Origin: Bettongia penicillata ogilbyi
Lineage: Eukaryota; Chordata; Mammalia; Diprotodontia; Potoroidae
Direction: 5' to 3'
DNA length: 64,000 bases
Assembly: GCA_023548195.1 (NCBI GenBank)
Contig: JAJHZJ010000014.1
Location: 19,842,218-19,906,217, forward strand
The notes beneath the pieces are model-generated. The model was not told the DNA's origin and did no database searches. It worked only from the letters and a program-made list of their open reading frames with translations. Every line of letters starts with the position of its first letter. The stretch's first letter is position 1. The position numbers and the translations under genes were made by a program. Below are positions 35,881 through 46,530 of the stretch, in pieces.

Positions 35881-36394
35881 CATGTGTAGGATCAAGCACC
35901 CTGACACATCCAGGATGGCCTGCTAGATTCTTAGATATGCTTTTCTGAAAGGAAAGCAACTTTTGAAGAGTCAACAATCTTCTTTAATCATATATAGCAA
36001 CAGAGAAAATACAAGCAGAGAAATAAAAACCAATATCTGGATTTTCAAAGTGAGGGGCAGGGGGGAACCTTCTTCCATAGAGCAAATCCCCAAAGCAAAA
36101 CCTCACCTCAGAGTATGTATATACTTTTCAGAGCCAGAGGGCATCAACCCTCATGACCCAGTGTCTCATTAGAAATTACAAAAGGTGTGGGCCTTCCCAC
36201 AAAACAAGCCTCCCCTAATCATGGTTTCCCTAATGCGCTCCACCTGAGGCCTCTTAATGAACAGGGAAGACCTTTGCCTTTCTACAAAATAAGCCTCCCC
36301 TAGTCAAGCAACTCTCATTAATATTACAAGATGGAATTTGGAAATATTTAGTCAAATAAATAAAAACATATATTTTTAAATATTGAGATTTTCT

Positions 36395-36545
36395 ACAAAT
36401 CTTCCTCAATTGTCCCAGGAAGACCCCTATTCTGCCCCTACTCTTATTTATTTTTACCACTCTGTGTTTGCCCTGTGGTGCTATTTTATCGCTTTTGTGG
36501 GGTAAAATCTCGAGAGCTTGGAATTTTCTGACTAACTCCTCCTTC
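36395..36545 (-). mobile_element. Old L1 5' UTR fragment
   Basis: 'cctcaattgtcccaggaag', 'ctctgtgtttgccctgtgg' and 'gagagcttggaattttctg' match the 5' UTR end of the L1 at 19200-19340. Confidence 0.7.
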
Positions 36546-36648
36546 AAATATATGTCACCCCACCAAAAGACCAGTTCAAGATCTTGAGTAACCCAATCTC
36601 AGAAAATCAAATTTAAATAGATATAAAGGAACTAACCCGCCCCCCCAC

Positions 36649-36650
<2 letters not shown>

Positions 36651-36690
<40 letters not shown>
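36651..36690 (+). repeat. (CA)n microsatellite
   Basis: About 20 uninterrupted CA units, preceded by a C-run. Confidence 0.97.
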
Positions 36691-36691
<1 letters not shown>

Positions 36692-36839
36692 TCTTGGTCC
36701 TTATTGTTTCATATGAAAATTCTATGAAGATTTCAGAGAATATTTAGTATTTATTCTTCACATATTATTCTCAAAAAATGGAAAAAGAAAGCACTTTATA
36801 AATAGAGGATAAATAGAGAAAAAGAAAGAATCCTTTTCT

Positions 36840-39310
36840 GAGACAAATATAGACCTCATATTTGAACTTGAGAATGATTAAACAGAGTAGAAAGGCTATG
36901 GGCCAGTATTATTGATGAATATTGACTCAATCTGCTCAGTGTATAGCAATTTATCCAAGCATCATTCATTATGATCTAGTGGGATGCATATGAGACTTTT
37001 GATTATGGTTCACCATTAGGAAAATAATCAACATCCCAAACCAAATGATTATCTCAATAGATGCAGAAAATACCTTTGTCAAAGTACAACGCTCTTCTGT
37101 GCTTAAAGGAAAAAAAAACCCTACAAATTATAAGCAAAGATGTACCTTTTAAAAAATTTCATAAGAATTATCTATCCAAAGTCAAAACTAAGTATCTTCT
37201 GCAATAGGGATACACTAGAATGTTCTTCAGTAAATATAGAAGATAAAGGCTCCTCAATTTCCCAATTGTTATTATTTTTGTATCATTCTGGAAATGTTAG
37301 CAGTATCAATAAGAAAATGCAAAGATATTAAAGATTTAAAGAAAAATAAAGGGAAGATATAAAACTTATCCCTCTTTGCTGTTGATAGAACATACCTTGA
37401 AATACTAGGAATCAGCAAATATGGTAACCAAGATAATTAACAACTTCAGCAGAGTTTCAAGCTATAAAATAAACATTCAACAATCAACTTCCTTTCTATA
37501 TGATAATACAAAATGCGGAAAGCAAAAATAGAAGAGGAAACATTTCAACTAACTGTAACAGTGCCTAAAATATCTTGGAATTGATTTATCAAAGCACACA
37601 AAAGACTTCTAAAGACTCAGTGCAAAGTGTTCCCTTAAGGAATAAAGAGCAACTTAAATAGAGGCATTTTCCATGCTCATGGCTAATCTGTGCCAATATA
37701 TGAAAAATGACAAACTATGCAAATTAAGTTATACTTTCAGTGTCATAACAACCAAATTACCAAGGGAATATTTTATAAACCTTGATAAAATAACAGAATT
37801 CATTTTGGGGGGAAAACGATCTAGGCTATCTAGTGAAATGGTGGAAAGAGGTAGAAACAAAAAGAGCATAGCACTTTCAGCTCTTAAATTATAGTATAAA
37901 CTAGCAGTCATCCAAACCATCAAGTAGTTGTTAAAAACAGAGTGATAGATCAGTGGAACAGATTAGAAAAGAGAGAATCAGAATCAATAGGATGCAATAG
38001 TCTATTATTTGAAATATAAAAAACATAATTGATCTAGGAAAAAACTCCATATTTGACAAAGACTTTGGGGAAAAGTAGAAAGTAGGCTGGCAGAAATTAG
38101 GCTTAAATCAATACCTTACATCCTTATTTTTACAGTACATTCTAAAAGGATATATGACCTATGTACTTTAAAAAAGTTAAAAGTAAAGCAGATCATATGC
38201 TTCTTATAGTTATAGGTAGGAAATGCATTCTTAACCAGACAAGAGGTACAGTTACAAAAGATGAAATTAATAATTTTAACTGTATGAAAGTGGAAAGTTT
38301 TTGCACAGATAGAATGAATGCCCAGTGGATAAAAAGGGAAGTTGTCAAATATGAAAGAAAAGCATTGTATCATATTTCTCTCATTAGGACTTGTTATCTG
38401 AGGTACATAAGCAATTAATAAAACTATATTCATAAGTATGACTAATAGCTATTTCTCCATTGATAATTGATTAAAAGATGTGAACAAATAGTTTTCAAAA
38501 GAACAATTACAGAGTATTCACAGCCACATAAAAGCATGCTCCAGATCACTAATAAGAGAACTATAAATCAATTCGATCTTGAAGTTTCATTTCACAACCT
38601 ACAAGTTGATGAATATGACAAAAAAAGTCACAGTTCTACTAACATTGTCGATGGTGTTGTGGAATGATTGGTACACTGATATATTTGGAACTATGTCAAA
38701 AATAAGGTCTAAAATGCCCATACTGTGCGAGCCAGAGATTCCATGAGTTGTTTTATACCCCCAAGGAAGCTATTGCTTAGAAGAAATTTCCTAAATATAC
38801 CGTATATTTAACATTGCCTTTTGTGATAGCAAAGAATTCAAAACATAGTAGATGCCCACTGATGGAGCAATGGCTAAACAAATCGCAGTATATGAATTAA
38901 TGGAACTTTACTGTGCTGTATGTAATGATGAATATAGAGAAACATAAAAAAAAAATTATCCCAACTGGTGCAGGATGAAGTGAGCAAAGAAAATAATATT
39001 TGCAGTGAGAGCAACAATGTAAATGAAAAGACCAATGACACATACAAAGATCAAAAATGGCTGGCAAAATTTTGTAAAGATTAAATATGACTCAGATAAA
39101 AAGCTGTGCGATACATTTCAAAATCACCCCTTTGTGAAAGTAGGAGATCAAAAAGTATTACACATTGCACTTATTTTAACTTTTCTAATGTATTGATCAG
39201 TTGTGCTGATTTTTTAAATTTTTTACTTTTTAAAAAATGATATTATACAGGATAGCTTTCTGGGAGGGAAAAGAAGGGTAATATAACTGTGATGAGTAAA
39301 AAATCAATAA
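36840..39310 (+). mobile_element. L1 ORF2 (reverse transcriptase to C-terminus) and 3' UTR, degenerate
   Basis: Sense order: 'atgggccagtattattgatg', 'aatagatgcagaaaatacc', 'tcttggaattgatttatc', 'ataacagaattcattttgg', 'gatagatcagtggaacag', 'atgcccactgatggagcaa', and A-rich text to about 39310. Small frames inside are remnants only. Confidence 0.8.
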
Positions 39311-39319
39311 AAACTTATT

Positions 39320-40015
39320 TAAACATCAGAAGATTGTACTAGATGATTTTCTATCCATTCTAAATCTTGTGATCCTTTGAATCAGATTACTTCTTAAAGT
39401 CCTAGTTGAGTCCATCTTTTCATGAAACCCTAGTTCTCTCAACTTCTGACTCAGGGTGACAGAAAGCATGAAATAAAAACACTGATGCTTATTCTTTTAC
39501 TTGAAGGAAGAGAAAGAAGAGGAAATGAGCTTTCTTAAGTACTTACCATGACTTCAGGTTTAGTTATAGTAGGATCTTTGTAACTTGCTTTACAGCATCC
39601 ATAAGTGTTGGACATAAAATTGTACCTTTTATGTCCCACGCGCTGAAACTAAGGGGCACTGAATTTTTCCGGTACTTTTAAGGGACGTCAGATTTGCACC
39701 AACGAAATCCATCCTTACTGATAACAGAGACAAAACTCCACTATTGCTCTTTTGCTTCTGTTTTCTCTTCCAAAAAGTCACCTTTTCAGCATGAAGGAGA
39801 AAAAAAAATACATAATAGGAAGATGGTGCCCCAAATAAGGAAATATAGTTGCTTTTGATAAATTTCGATTTCCTCTCATAGTGACATATCCTTGGGTACT
39901 GAAAGACCCAGTGGTTTTAATGGCTGAGTCACTCGCAGGAATTTTATTTCTTGATTGGCTAATCTTTGAAATATTTTTGGAGAACAGGAGAGGTACAACC
40001 TACTAGACAAGGGAA
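39320..40015. other. Unassigned stretch with clustered CpG sites
   Basis: No repeat was recognised. The interval 39630-39720 holds several CpGs ('cccacgcgctg', 'tttttccggtac', 'gggacgtcag') in an otherwise CpG-poor intron. Confidence 0.4.
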
Positions 40016-40019
40016 AATA

Positions 40020-40520
40020 ATGGTTTCAACTTTAAAAAAAAGATAGAGAAAGAACCGAATCTGGCAATTATAGACTAATAAATTTGATTCTTGATAAAAT
40101 TATACACTGTGTTATTAAAAGACATGATTTGTGAAAAGCCAGAAAAAAAGTGATATTTACGAAGAGCATTGTGGCTTCATCAAGAATGGATGATACCTGA
40201 AGTAATCTCGTTTCCTTTTTTTTTTCCCCACAGGATCACTAAAGCATTAGATTGGGGAAAAGAGTTTACCAAAATTTTAGCAAAACTTTTCATCAAATGC
40301 CTCATGCTGATCCTGTAGAAAAGAAAGGGTTTTTTTCTATATGATAAAATAGTTAAATTGCTTTGTAAATAGTTGAATGACAGGGTTTGAATTAGATTAT
40401 TGACTCATCTTGGAAAATAGTCTCTAATGGAATGCTCTCTGTGTCTATGTTTGGCCTTAGGTTATTTGACAATTTTGAAAATGACTTAGATAAAGGTGTA
40501 TATGGCAAAATAAAAAGAAA
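40020..40520 (+). mobile_element. CR1/L3-like LINE fragment
   Basis: 'agaaccgaatctggcaatta', 'gtggcttcatcaagaatgg', 'tttaccaaaattttagcaaa' and 'aatgacttagataaaggtgt' follow the same CR1/L3 reverse-transcriptase segment as 12560-13100. Confidence 0.6.
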
Positions 40521-41164
40521 GTCAAAAGAGATATAACAAAAGAAGAAACACAATCGAAGTTCACAAAACTTAAAAATAATTCTTACTTAAATATGTTAAT
40601 TTTTCTTCATTTTGGAATTTCCAGATATTTTTGTATGTTTTTCACATAAACTGCTATCTTATTATGCCTTCTTCGTCTTCTATTTGTGAGTAAATGTCTT
40701 AAGGAGAGAACTGACCCTTTCTGGGTTTTTAGTCTTTCCCTTCATCAAGAAAATCCCAAGGGCATCTACTGTATCTGGCTGTATGCTGCTCTCATTTTAC
40801 CCTTTCCCACAATGTTTTGTTTTTCCCCAATTAAATATAATCTCAATTCTTGTATTTAGATCACTACTACAAAAGATTTTCATTAAACATCAAGAACACA
40901 TTTTCACCATATTAAAATACACAATGTACATAATCTCAGAATCATTCATTATATTACTAAACAAACATGCAAACTACTTTTTTGTTTGTTTGCAAACAAA
41001 TATAATAGTGTAAATTCAAATATTTGGTATTTCTTTTAGCATATATTTTCCTATGTGAACAAATAGCAAAGAGTAAAGCATGGTTAAATATTGACTGCTA
41101 TCCTTTGTCTTCTTTTCTTCCTTTCTCTACCCCTTGCATGACCTTTATGATATAGTAGATAAAT

Positions 41165-41195
41165 GTATGCATGCATACATACATACATACATAAA
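41165..41195 (+). repeat. (CATA)n microsatellite
   Basis: About seven catatgca/cata units. Confidence 0.85.
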
Positions 41196-41889
41196 AGTTA
41201 AAATTTGGTTGTACTTGCCAAAATATCATTGTTAGTAAATAGCTCTACATAGCAACTCATCTTAGCAACTGATAGTATATAGTTTTGTTGCATTATATTT
41301 TATTTTGAGGTTAGTTTCTATCCTGGCCTTTCAAGGGGATAAAATTTGTCTCAAAAAGAGATGACTTTGGGGCGGAGCCAAGATGGCGGAGTAGAAGGAC
41401 GCACATTTACGAGCTCCGAGCCCACAACCCATGGAATTGAGGTAAAAGGAGATTCACATAAACTCTGAATCTCTGCAGGGGGTGCATAAACATAGGGGAA
41501 GAGATTTCCGTTCCACTGAGCCCTGAAGAGCCGTCCCCAGGGTCCATCGCACTCCGGAAAGCGGACCCCACCCCCACCCCTGGCCACGGCCCCAGAGAAG
41601 CTGACCCAAGCAGACTTCAGAGAGGGAAGCTCCGGGGGAAGCTCCGGCAGCCGGGAAAGTCCCTCCGCCCACAGAAGCTACAGGTCAGTAAGAAAGAAGG
41701 CTGCGATAGGGGAGGGGAGCGGAGCATCTCCATGACTCGGGCCCCCTCGGGAGGAAGCAGCGGCGGCAGAGACGGGGGCAGGAAGCAGCAGAGGCAGAGG
41801 CGTGGGCGGGCGGCTGAGGTGGCAGAGGCCCAGGACTCAGGAATCCCCCAGCAGCAGGTAAGATCTTCAATACTGAAGGTCTTTCCAAC

Positions 41890-42090
41890 CTGAGGGAACT
41901 GAGCCGGGGAGACGGCCCTGCCCCCACCCTGCTCTACTGCTGAACGCCTCTGAATAAAACCCCCAAGGGAGCTGAACATAGGAGGCGGGGGCCCCCAACC
42001 CCGCCCCCACCCGCTCTGTTCCTGAAAGTCTCTGCAGAAAGCCCCTGAGGGACCGAACTTAGGAGGCAGCCCTGCCCCCACCCCTGCGCC
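41890..42090 (+). repeat. Tandem 5' UTR monomers (about 2.6 copies of about 75-80 bp)
   Basis: Three successive units at 41890, 41965 and 42045 share 'gagggaRctgaRc', 'ggaggcRg', 'cctgcccccaccc' and 'cctctg/tctctgcag'. Such monomers are common in L1 promoters. Confidence 0.7.
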
Positions 42091-42205
42091 AGAACTAAAG
42101 CTTGCCTCCGGAAAGCGCATTTGAATCTCAGAGGCCAAGCACTAGCTGGGCGGATCCAGGTGGAGGTGGAAAGGAATCTCAGAAGTCAAGTAACTGGCTG
42201 GGAAA

Positions 42206-43312
42206 ATGCCTAGAAAAGGGAAGAAAAATAAGACTTTAGAGAGTTTTTTCCAACAAATGCAAATGATCCCGACCTTCGGATCTGATGGCAAGGACGAGAA
42301 CGTATTTTTCCCATCAGGGAAAGATGTGGAGGGCGGGGCCTCAGTACCCCAGACACCCCAGGGGGGTGTTGGGTGGGCTCAGGCCTTGGAAGAGCTTAAA
42401 AAGGATTTTGAAAAGCAAGTTAGACAGGTGGAGGAAAGACTGGGAAGAGAAATGACAAAGATACAACAAAAGTATGAAAAACAGGTCAATATCTTGGTAA
42501 AGGAGACCCAAAAAAATGCTGAGGAAATTAACACCTTGAAAAATAGGCTCACTCAATTGGCAAAAGAGGTTCAAAAAGCCAATGAGGAGAAGAATGCTTT
42601 CAAAAGCAGAATGAGCCAAATGGAAAAAGAGGCTCAAAAGCTCACTGAATTTAATAGTTCTCTCAAAATTAGAATGGAACAGATGGAGTCTAATGACTTT
42701 ATGAGAAACCAAGAAATCACCAAACAAAACCAAAAGAACGAAAAAATGGAAGAGAATGTGAAATATCTCATGGGAAAAACAACTGACCTGGAAAATAGAT
42801 CAAGGAGAGACAATTTAAAAATTATGGGACTACCTGAAAGCCATGATCAAAAAAAGAGCCTAGACATCGTCTTGCATGAAATTATCAAGGAAAATTGCCC
42901 TGACATTCTAGGACCAGAGGGCAAAATAAGTATTGAAAGAATCCATCAATCACCACCTGAAAGAGATCCAAAAAGAGAAACTCCTAGGAACATTGTGGCC
43001 AAATTCCAGAACTCCCAGCTCAAGGAAAAAATCTTGCAAGCAGCTAGAAAGAAACAATTACAGTACTGTGGAAATACAATCAGGATAACTCAAGATCTAG
43101 CAGCTTCTACATTAAGGGATCGAAGGGCGTAGAATAGGATATTCCAGAAGGCAAAGGAAGTAGGACTGAAACCAAGAATCACCTACCCAGCTAAACTGAG
43201 TATAATACTTCAAGGGAAAATATGGTCTTTCAATGAAACAGAGGACTTTCAATCATTCTTAATGAAAAGACCAGAGCTGAAAAGAAAATTTGACTTTCAA
43301 ACACAAGAATGA
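42206..43312 (+). pseudogene. HAL1/L1 ORF1, single internal stop
   Basis: Starts MPRKGKKNKTLESFFQQMQ and is open for 308 codons to a TAG at 43130-43132, then continues in the same frame for 59 more codons to a TGA at 43310-43312. The TAG replaces what is a tryptophan codon in related copies (RRAW-type context), consistent with one G-to-A change. Domains: basic N-terminus; a long coiled coil (about residues 65-190) of repeated heptads such as LEELKKDFEKQVRQVEERL; RRM from about residue 195 (DLENRSRRDNLKIMGLPE); C-terminal domain with ERIHQSPPERD and NTIRITQDLA. L1 ORF1p is a trimeric nucleic-acid chaperone that binds its own RNA. The last 59 codons belong to the C-terminal domain, so the truncated product is probably defective. 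The minus-strand frame 42341-42733 is its shadow. Confidence 0.92.
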
Positions 43313-44404
43313 GAAGAAGCATGAAAAAGTAAACAGCAAAGAGAAGTATTAAGGGACTTACCAGAAATGAACTGTTTACATTCATACAGGGAAAGACAAT
43401 ATTTCTAACTCTTAAAACTTTTCAGTATCTGGGTAGTTGGTGGGACCACACATACACATGTACACGCATGCACACACATACACACATGCATTCACATACA
43501 GAGACAGAGAGCACAGATTGAACTGAATAGGATGGGACCATACCTTAAAAGAAATTAAGGTAAATGGTGAGAGAGAAATGTAGTGAGAGGAAAGAGGGGG
43601 AAATGGAAGGGGGTAACTATATGTCATTTAAGAGGCAAGTAGGAGATTTTTTTAGTGGAGGGAAAAAAGAGGAGAGCTGAGGAAAAAAAAAAAAAAAACA
43701 AGAAGTTTACCCTCATCACATTTGACTAAACGAAGGAGTGAAATGCACACTCATTTTGGTATGAAAACCTATCTTACAGTATAAGAAAGCGGGGGAGAAG
43801 GAGATATTGGGGGGGGATGATGGAAGGGAGGGCAAAGGGAGGAGGGAGTAATTGAAAGTCAACACTTGGGGAGGGACAGGATCAAAAGACAGAAGAGAAA
43901 CAATGAGGGGCAGGTTAGGAGGGATGGCAATTCAGTTAGTCTTACACAACACGACTATCAGGAAGGTCATTTGCAAAGCTACACAGATATGGCCTATAAT
44001 GAATTGCCTGCCGTACCAAAGGGAATGGGTGGGGAGGGAGGGATGGGGAGAATTTGGAACTCAAAGTTTTAGGAACATTTGTTTAGTATTGTTGTTGCAA
44101 CTAGGAAAGAAGACATACAGTTAATGAGGAATAGAAAGTCATCTGGCCCTACAGGAGAAAAGAGAAGATGGAGACAAGGGAAGGGAGGGATGACAGAAGA
44201 GAGGACAGATTGGAGATAGGGAAAATTAGATTGCTTGGGGTATTGGAGTGAGGGGAGGGGAGAAAAGGGGAGAAAATTTGGAACCCAAAAATTTGTGAAA
44301 ATGAATGTAAAAAGCTAAATAAATAAATAAAAAAGAGATGACTTCAGTGATCTTATATAGCTCTTTTATTCTGGGAATGCTTACTGTTGTCCTTACTACT
44401 TACT

Positions 44405-44735
44405 GTGGAGCAGCTAGGTGGTGCAGTGAATAGAGCACCAGTGTAGGTGTCAGGAGGACCTGAGTTCAAATCTCACCTCAGACACTTGACACTTATTAGC
44501 TGTATGACCTTGGTCATGTCACTTAACTCCAATTGCCCCATCCTGGGTCATCTTCAGTCATCCTGATGAGTACCTGGTCACTGGATTCAGATGGCTCTGG
44601 AGGAGAAGTGAGGCTGGTGACCTGCACAGCCCTCCCTCACTCTAAACAAAGTCAAGTGCAAGTCATGTCGTTATTTCTCTGATGGCATGGTCTTCTTTGG
44701 CAGCAAAGGACAAATACACTATATTACAGATGAGA
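44405..44735 (+). repeat. Composite SINE: tRNA-derived head with RTE-derived tail
   Basis: The head 'gagcagctaggtggtgcag', 'tgagttcaaatctcacctc' and 'tagctgtatgaccttgg' (44405-44545) is followed directly by the RTE tail 'catcttcagtcatcctgatg', 'cagatggctctggagg' and 'ctctgatggcatggtcttct' (44550-44735). The tail would let RTE-family machinery prime on it. Confidence 0.85.
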
Positions 44736-44869
44736 CCACCAAACTTGTCTACTCTAAAATCTCATTTTTTTCTGAGCAAAAAGAATGGAGAGTTTTTTAA
44801 ACAAAATATTGGTTTTTTTAATATCAACTCTGTTTCCACTATATTCTTCCATCTATTTCTTCTAAGAGT

Positions 44870-45860
44870 GAGGTATCTCTGAGTGAAGATTGAAGAAACA
44901 CAGAAAAACATTTCACAAAATAAATTATATAACAAAAAACCTCCAATATTAATGCAGTTTCCTACACCTGTACTTCCCTCCTTTCTACAATGGGGTAAAG
45001 TGAGTTTTCTTCTCATCTTTCCCCTTTGGGGCCAATCTCAGTCATTATTATTTCAATATAAGATGTTCGGTTTCAATTCTGTTGTTCTTTCCGTTTGCAC
45101 TGTTGTAGTTTCTTGTGAATCCCATTTCAATTAACATCAGCTCATTTAAGTCTTAACATTCCTCTCTGTTTTCATTATGTTAATTATTTCTTGTAGCATA
45201 TTAATATTCTATTAAATCCATAGAGTACTGAGTCTGGAGTCAGGAAGACCCAAGTTCAAATCTAGCCTCAGACACTTCTCAGCTGTGTGACCTTGGGCAA
45301 GTCACTTAATCTCTGATATCTGACAAAATGGATACACTGGATGAGGAAATAGCAAACCACTCCAGTATCTTTGCCAAGGAAACCTCAGATATGATTGAAA
45401 CGAATGAATAAATTCTATTTCATTCATACATGTTTCCTATAATCAGTAGGCATCTATTTTATTTCCAGAAACTTTTTATGACTATCAAAAAAATCTTCTA
45501 TAGATATGTTGATGTATATGGGATCTTTCTTTTTGTCATTGATGCCTTTGGGCCTAAATTGGAATTTCTGGATCTAGGACTAAGGTCATTTGGATCACCT
45601 TCTTTGCCTAATTCCACCTTGTTTTCCAGAATGGTTATATCACTTCACAGTTTCACTAACAATGTAATTCGTATGCCTGCCCTTCCATACGTATGCCTGC
45701 CCTTCCATAATCCCTTCAACGTTAACTCTCAGCGTTTTCCATTATGTTTGTCAGTTGCCAGTTTTGAAGTAAAGGCTCCAATTTGTTTTAATTTTCAATT
45801 TTCATTTCTCTTATGATTTGTGACATTCTTTATAATTTACTCTTCATATTTTAGTAATTA
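44870..45860 (-). mobile_element. Old L1 3' end, split by a SINE
   Basis: Antisense L1 3' motifs run through 'atcagctcatttaagtctta', then after a SINE (45225-45420) resume with ORF2 C-terminal antisense text ('cttgttttccagaatggtt', 'cacagtttcactaacaatg'). A 20-bp exact tandem duplication lies at 45670-45709. Confidence 0.65.
45225..45420 (+). repeat. tRNA-derived SINE inserted in L1
   Basis: 'gtctggagtcaggaagaccc', 'agctgtgtgaccttgggcaa', 'caaaccactccagtatcttt'. Confidence 0.9.
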
Positions 45861-46104
45861 TTTGTTCATATAATTTGACTGCTTATTTTGAATAAGCACA
45901 ATGCTTTATGCTTCTCTCCCTCCTCACATTGTTGATCAGAATCAGTGTCTATATTACTGGATGGGGAACCAGCAGGGTATGAGATTTGCTCTGAGGCTTC
46001 AGCAGGACTGTAGGGTGGCTTTGTGTATCCCTGGCATATGCATGAATCAAATGGGGGAGGAGTGCTGAGTAAGTACTTTAAGAATTAGCACTTTCCAATG
46101 ATAA

Positions 46105-46310
46105 TTCATGCGAGCAGCTAGGTGGCAAAATAGAGTGCCAGACTTGGAATCAGGAATACCTGAGTTCAAATCCAGCCTCAGATATCCATCTACATGTCTC
46201 TGGGTAATTTACTTAACTTCTGTTTGCCTCAGTTTCTTCACCAATAAAGTGAGGATGATATCATTTGCTTCCCAGGATTGTTTTGAGGATTAAATGAGAT
46301 ATTTGGAAAC
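46105..46310 (+). repeat. tRNA-derived SINE
   Basis: 'gagcagctaggtggcaaaat', 'cctgagttcaaatccagcc' and 'tttgcctcagtttcttcacc'. Confidence 0.9.
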
Positions 46311-46314
46311 CATC

Positions 46315-46530
46315 TAGAAAGACCTGAATTTGAATCTGGCCTCAGACACTTATCAGCTCTGTGACCCTCACTTAAGGCAAGCAACTTAACCCAATTTATC
46401 TCAGTCTACCCATCTACAAAATGAACTAGAGAAGAAAATGGCCAACTACTCCAGTATCTTTGCCACGAAAACCCCAAATGGGGTCATGAAGAGTGTGACA
46501 CAACTGAAACAACTGAACAAGTCATAATTT
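46315..46530 (+). repeat. tRNA-derived SINE, tandem to the previous one
   Basis: 'tgaatttgaatctggcctc', 'ccaactactccagtatcttt' and 'gaaacaactgaacaa'. A different subfamily from its neighbour: the tail carries the 'ctccagtatctttgcca' block. Confidence 0.9.

Larger units (their letters stand above)
41353..44344 (+). mobile_element. Half-L1 (HAL1-like): full-length 5' end, ORF1 and 3' UTR, no ORF2
   Basis: A perfect 15-bp direct repeat, 'aaaaagagatgactt', lies at 41353-41367 and 44330-44344. The insert (41368-44329, about 2.96 kb) begins 'ggggcggagccaagatggcg', as intact marsupial L1s do. It has a CpG-rich 5' UTR with tandem monomers (41370-42205), ORF1 (42206-43312) and a purine-rich 3' UTR ending in (AAAT)n. 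No endonuclease or reverse-transcriptase text is present. HAL1 elements known from mammals have this architecture and depend on L1 for mobilisation. It looks fairly young because ORF1 has only one disabling change. A post-insertion deletion of ORF2 is the alternative. Confidence 0.85.

Noticed and set aside
36651..36690. CRISPR-like or satellite array at the CA tracts
   Set aside because: Simple dinucleotide microsatellites without spacers; the genome is a mammal.
41351..42138. Several proline- and glycine-rich minus-strand open frames (41351-41672, 41617-42138)
   Set aside because: They are antisense to the CpG-rich half-L1 5' UTR; GC-rich sequence yields long frames by chance.
42341..42733. 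130-codon minus-strand frame
   Set aside because: Exact shadow of ORF1; a matching shadow occurs at 58065-58451 opposite the second ORF1 copy.
45430..45816. 128-codon plus-strand frame
   Set aside because: Antisense to old L1 ORF2; no motif.
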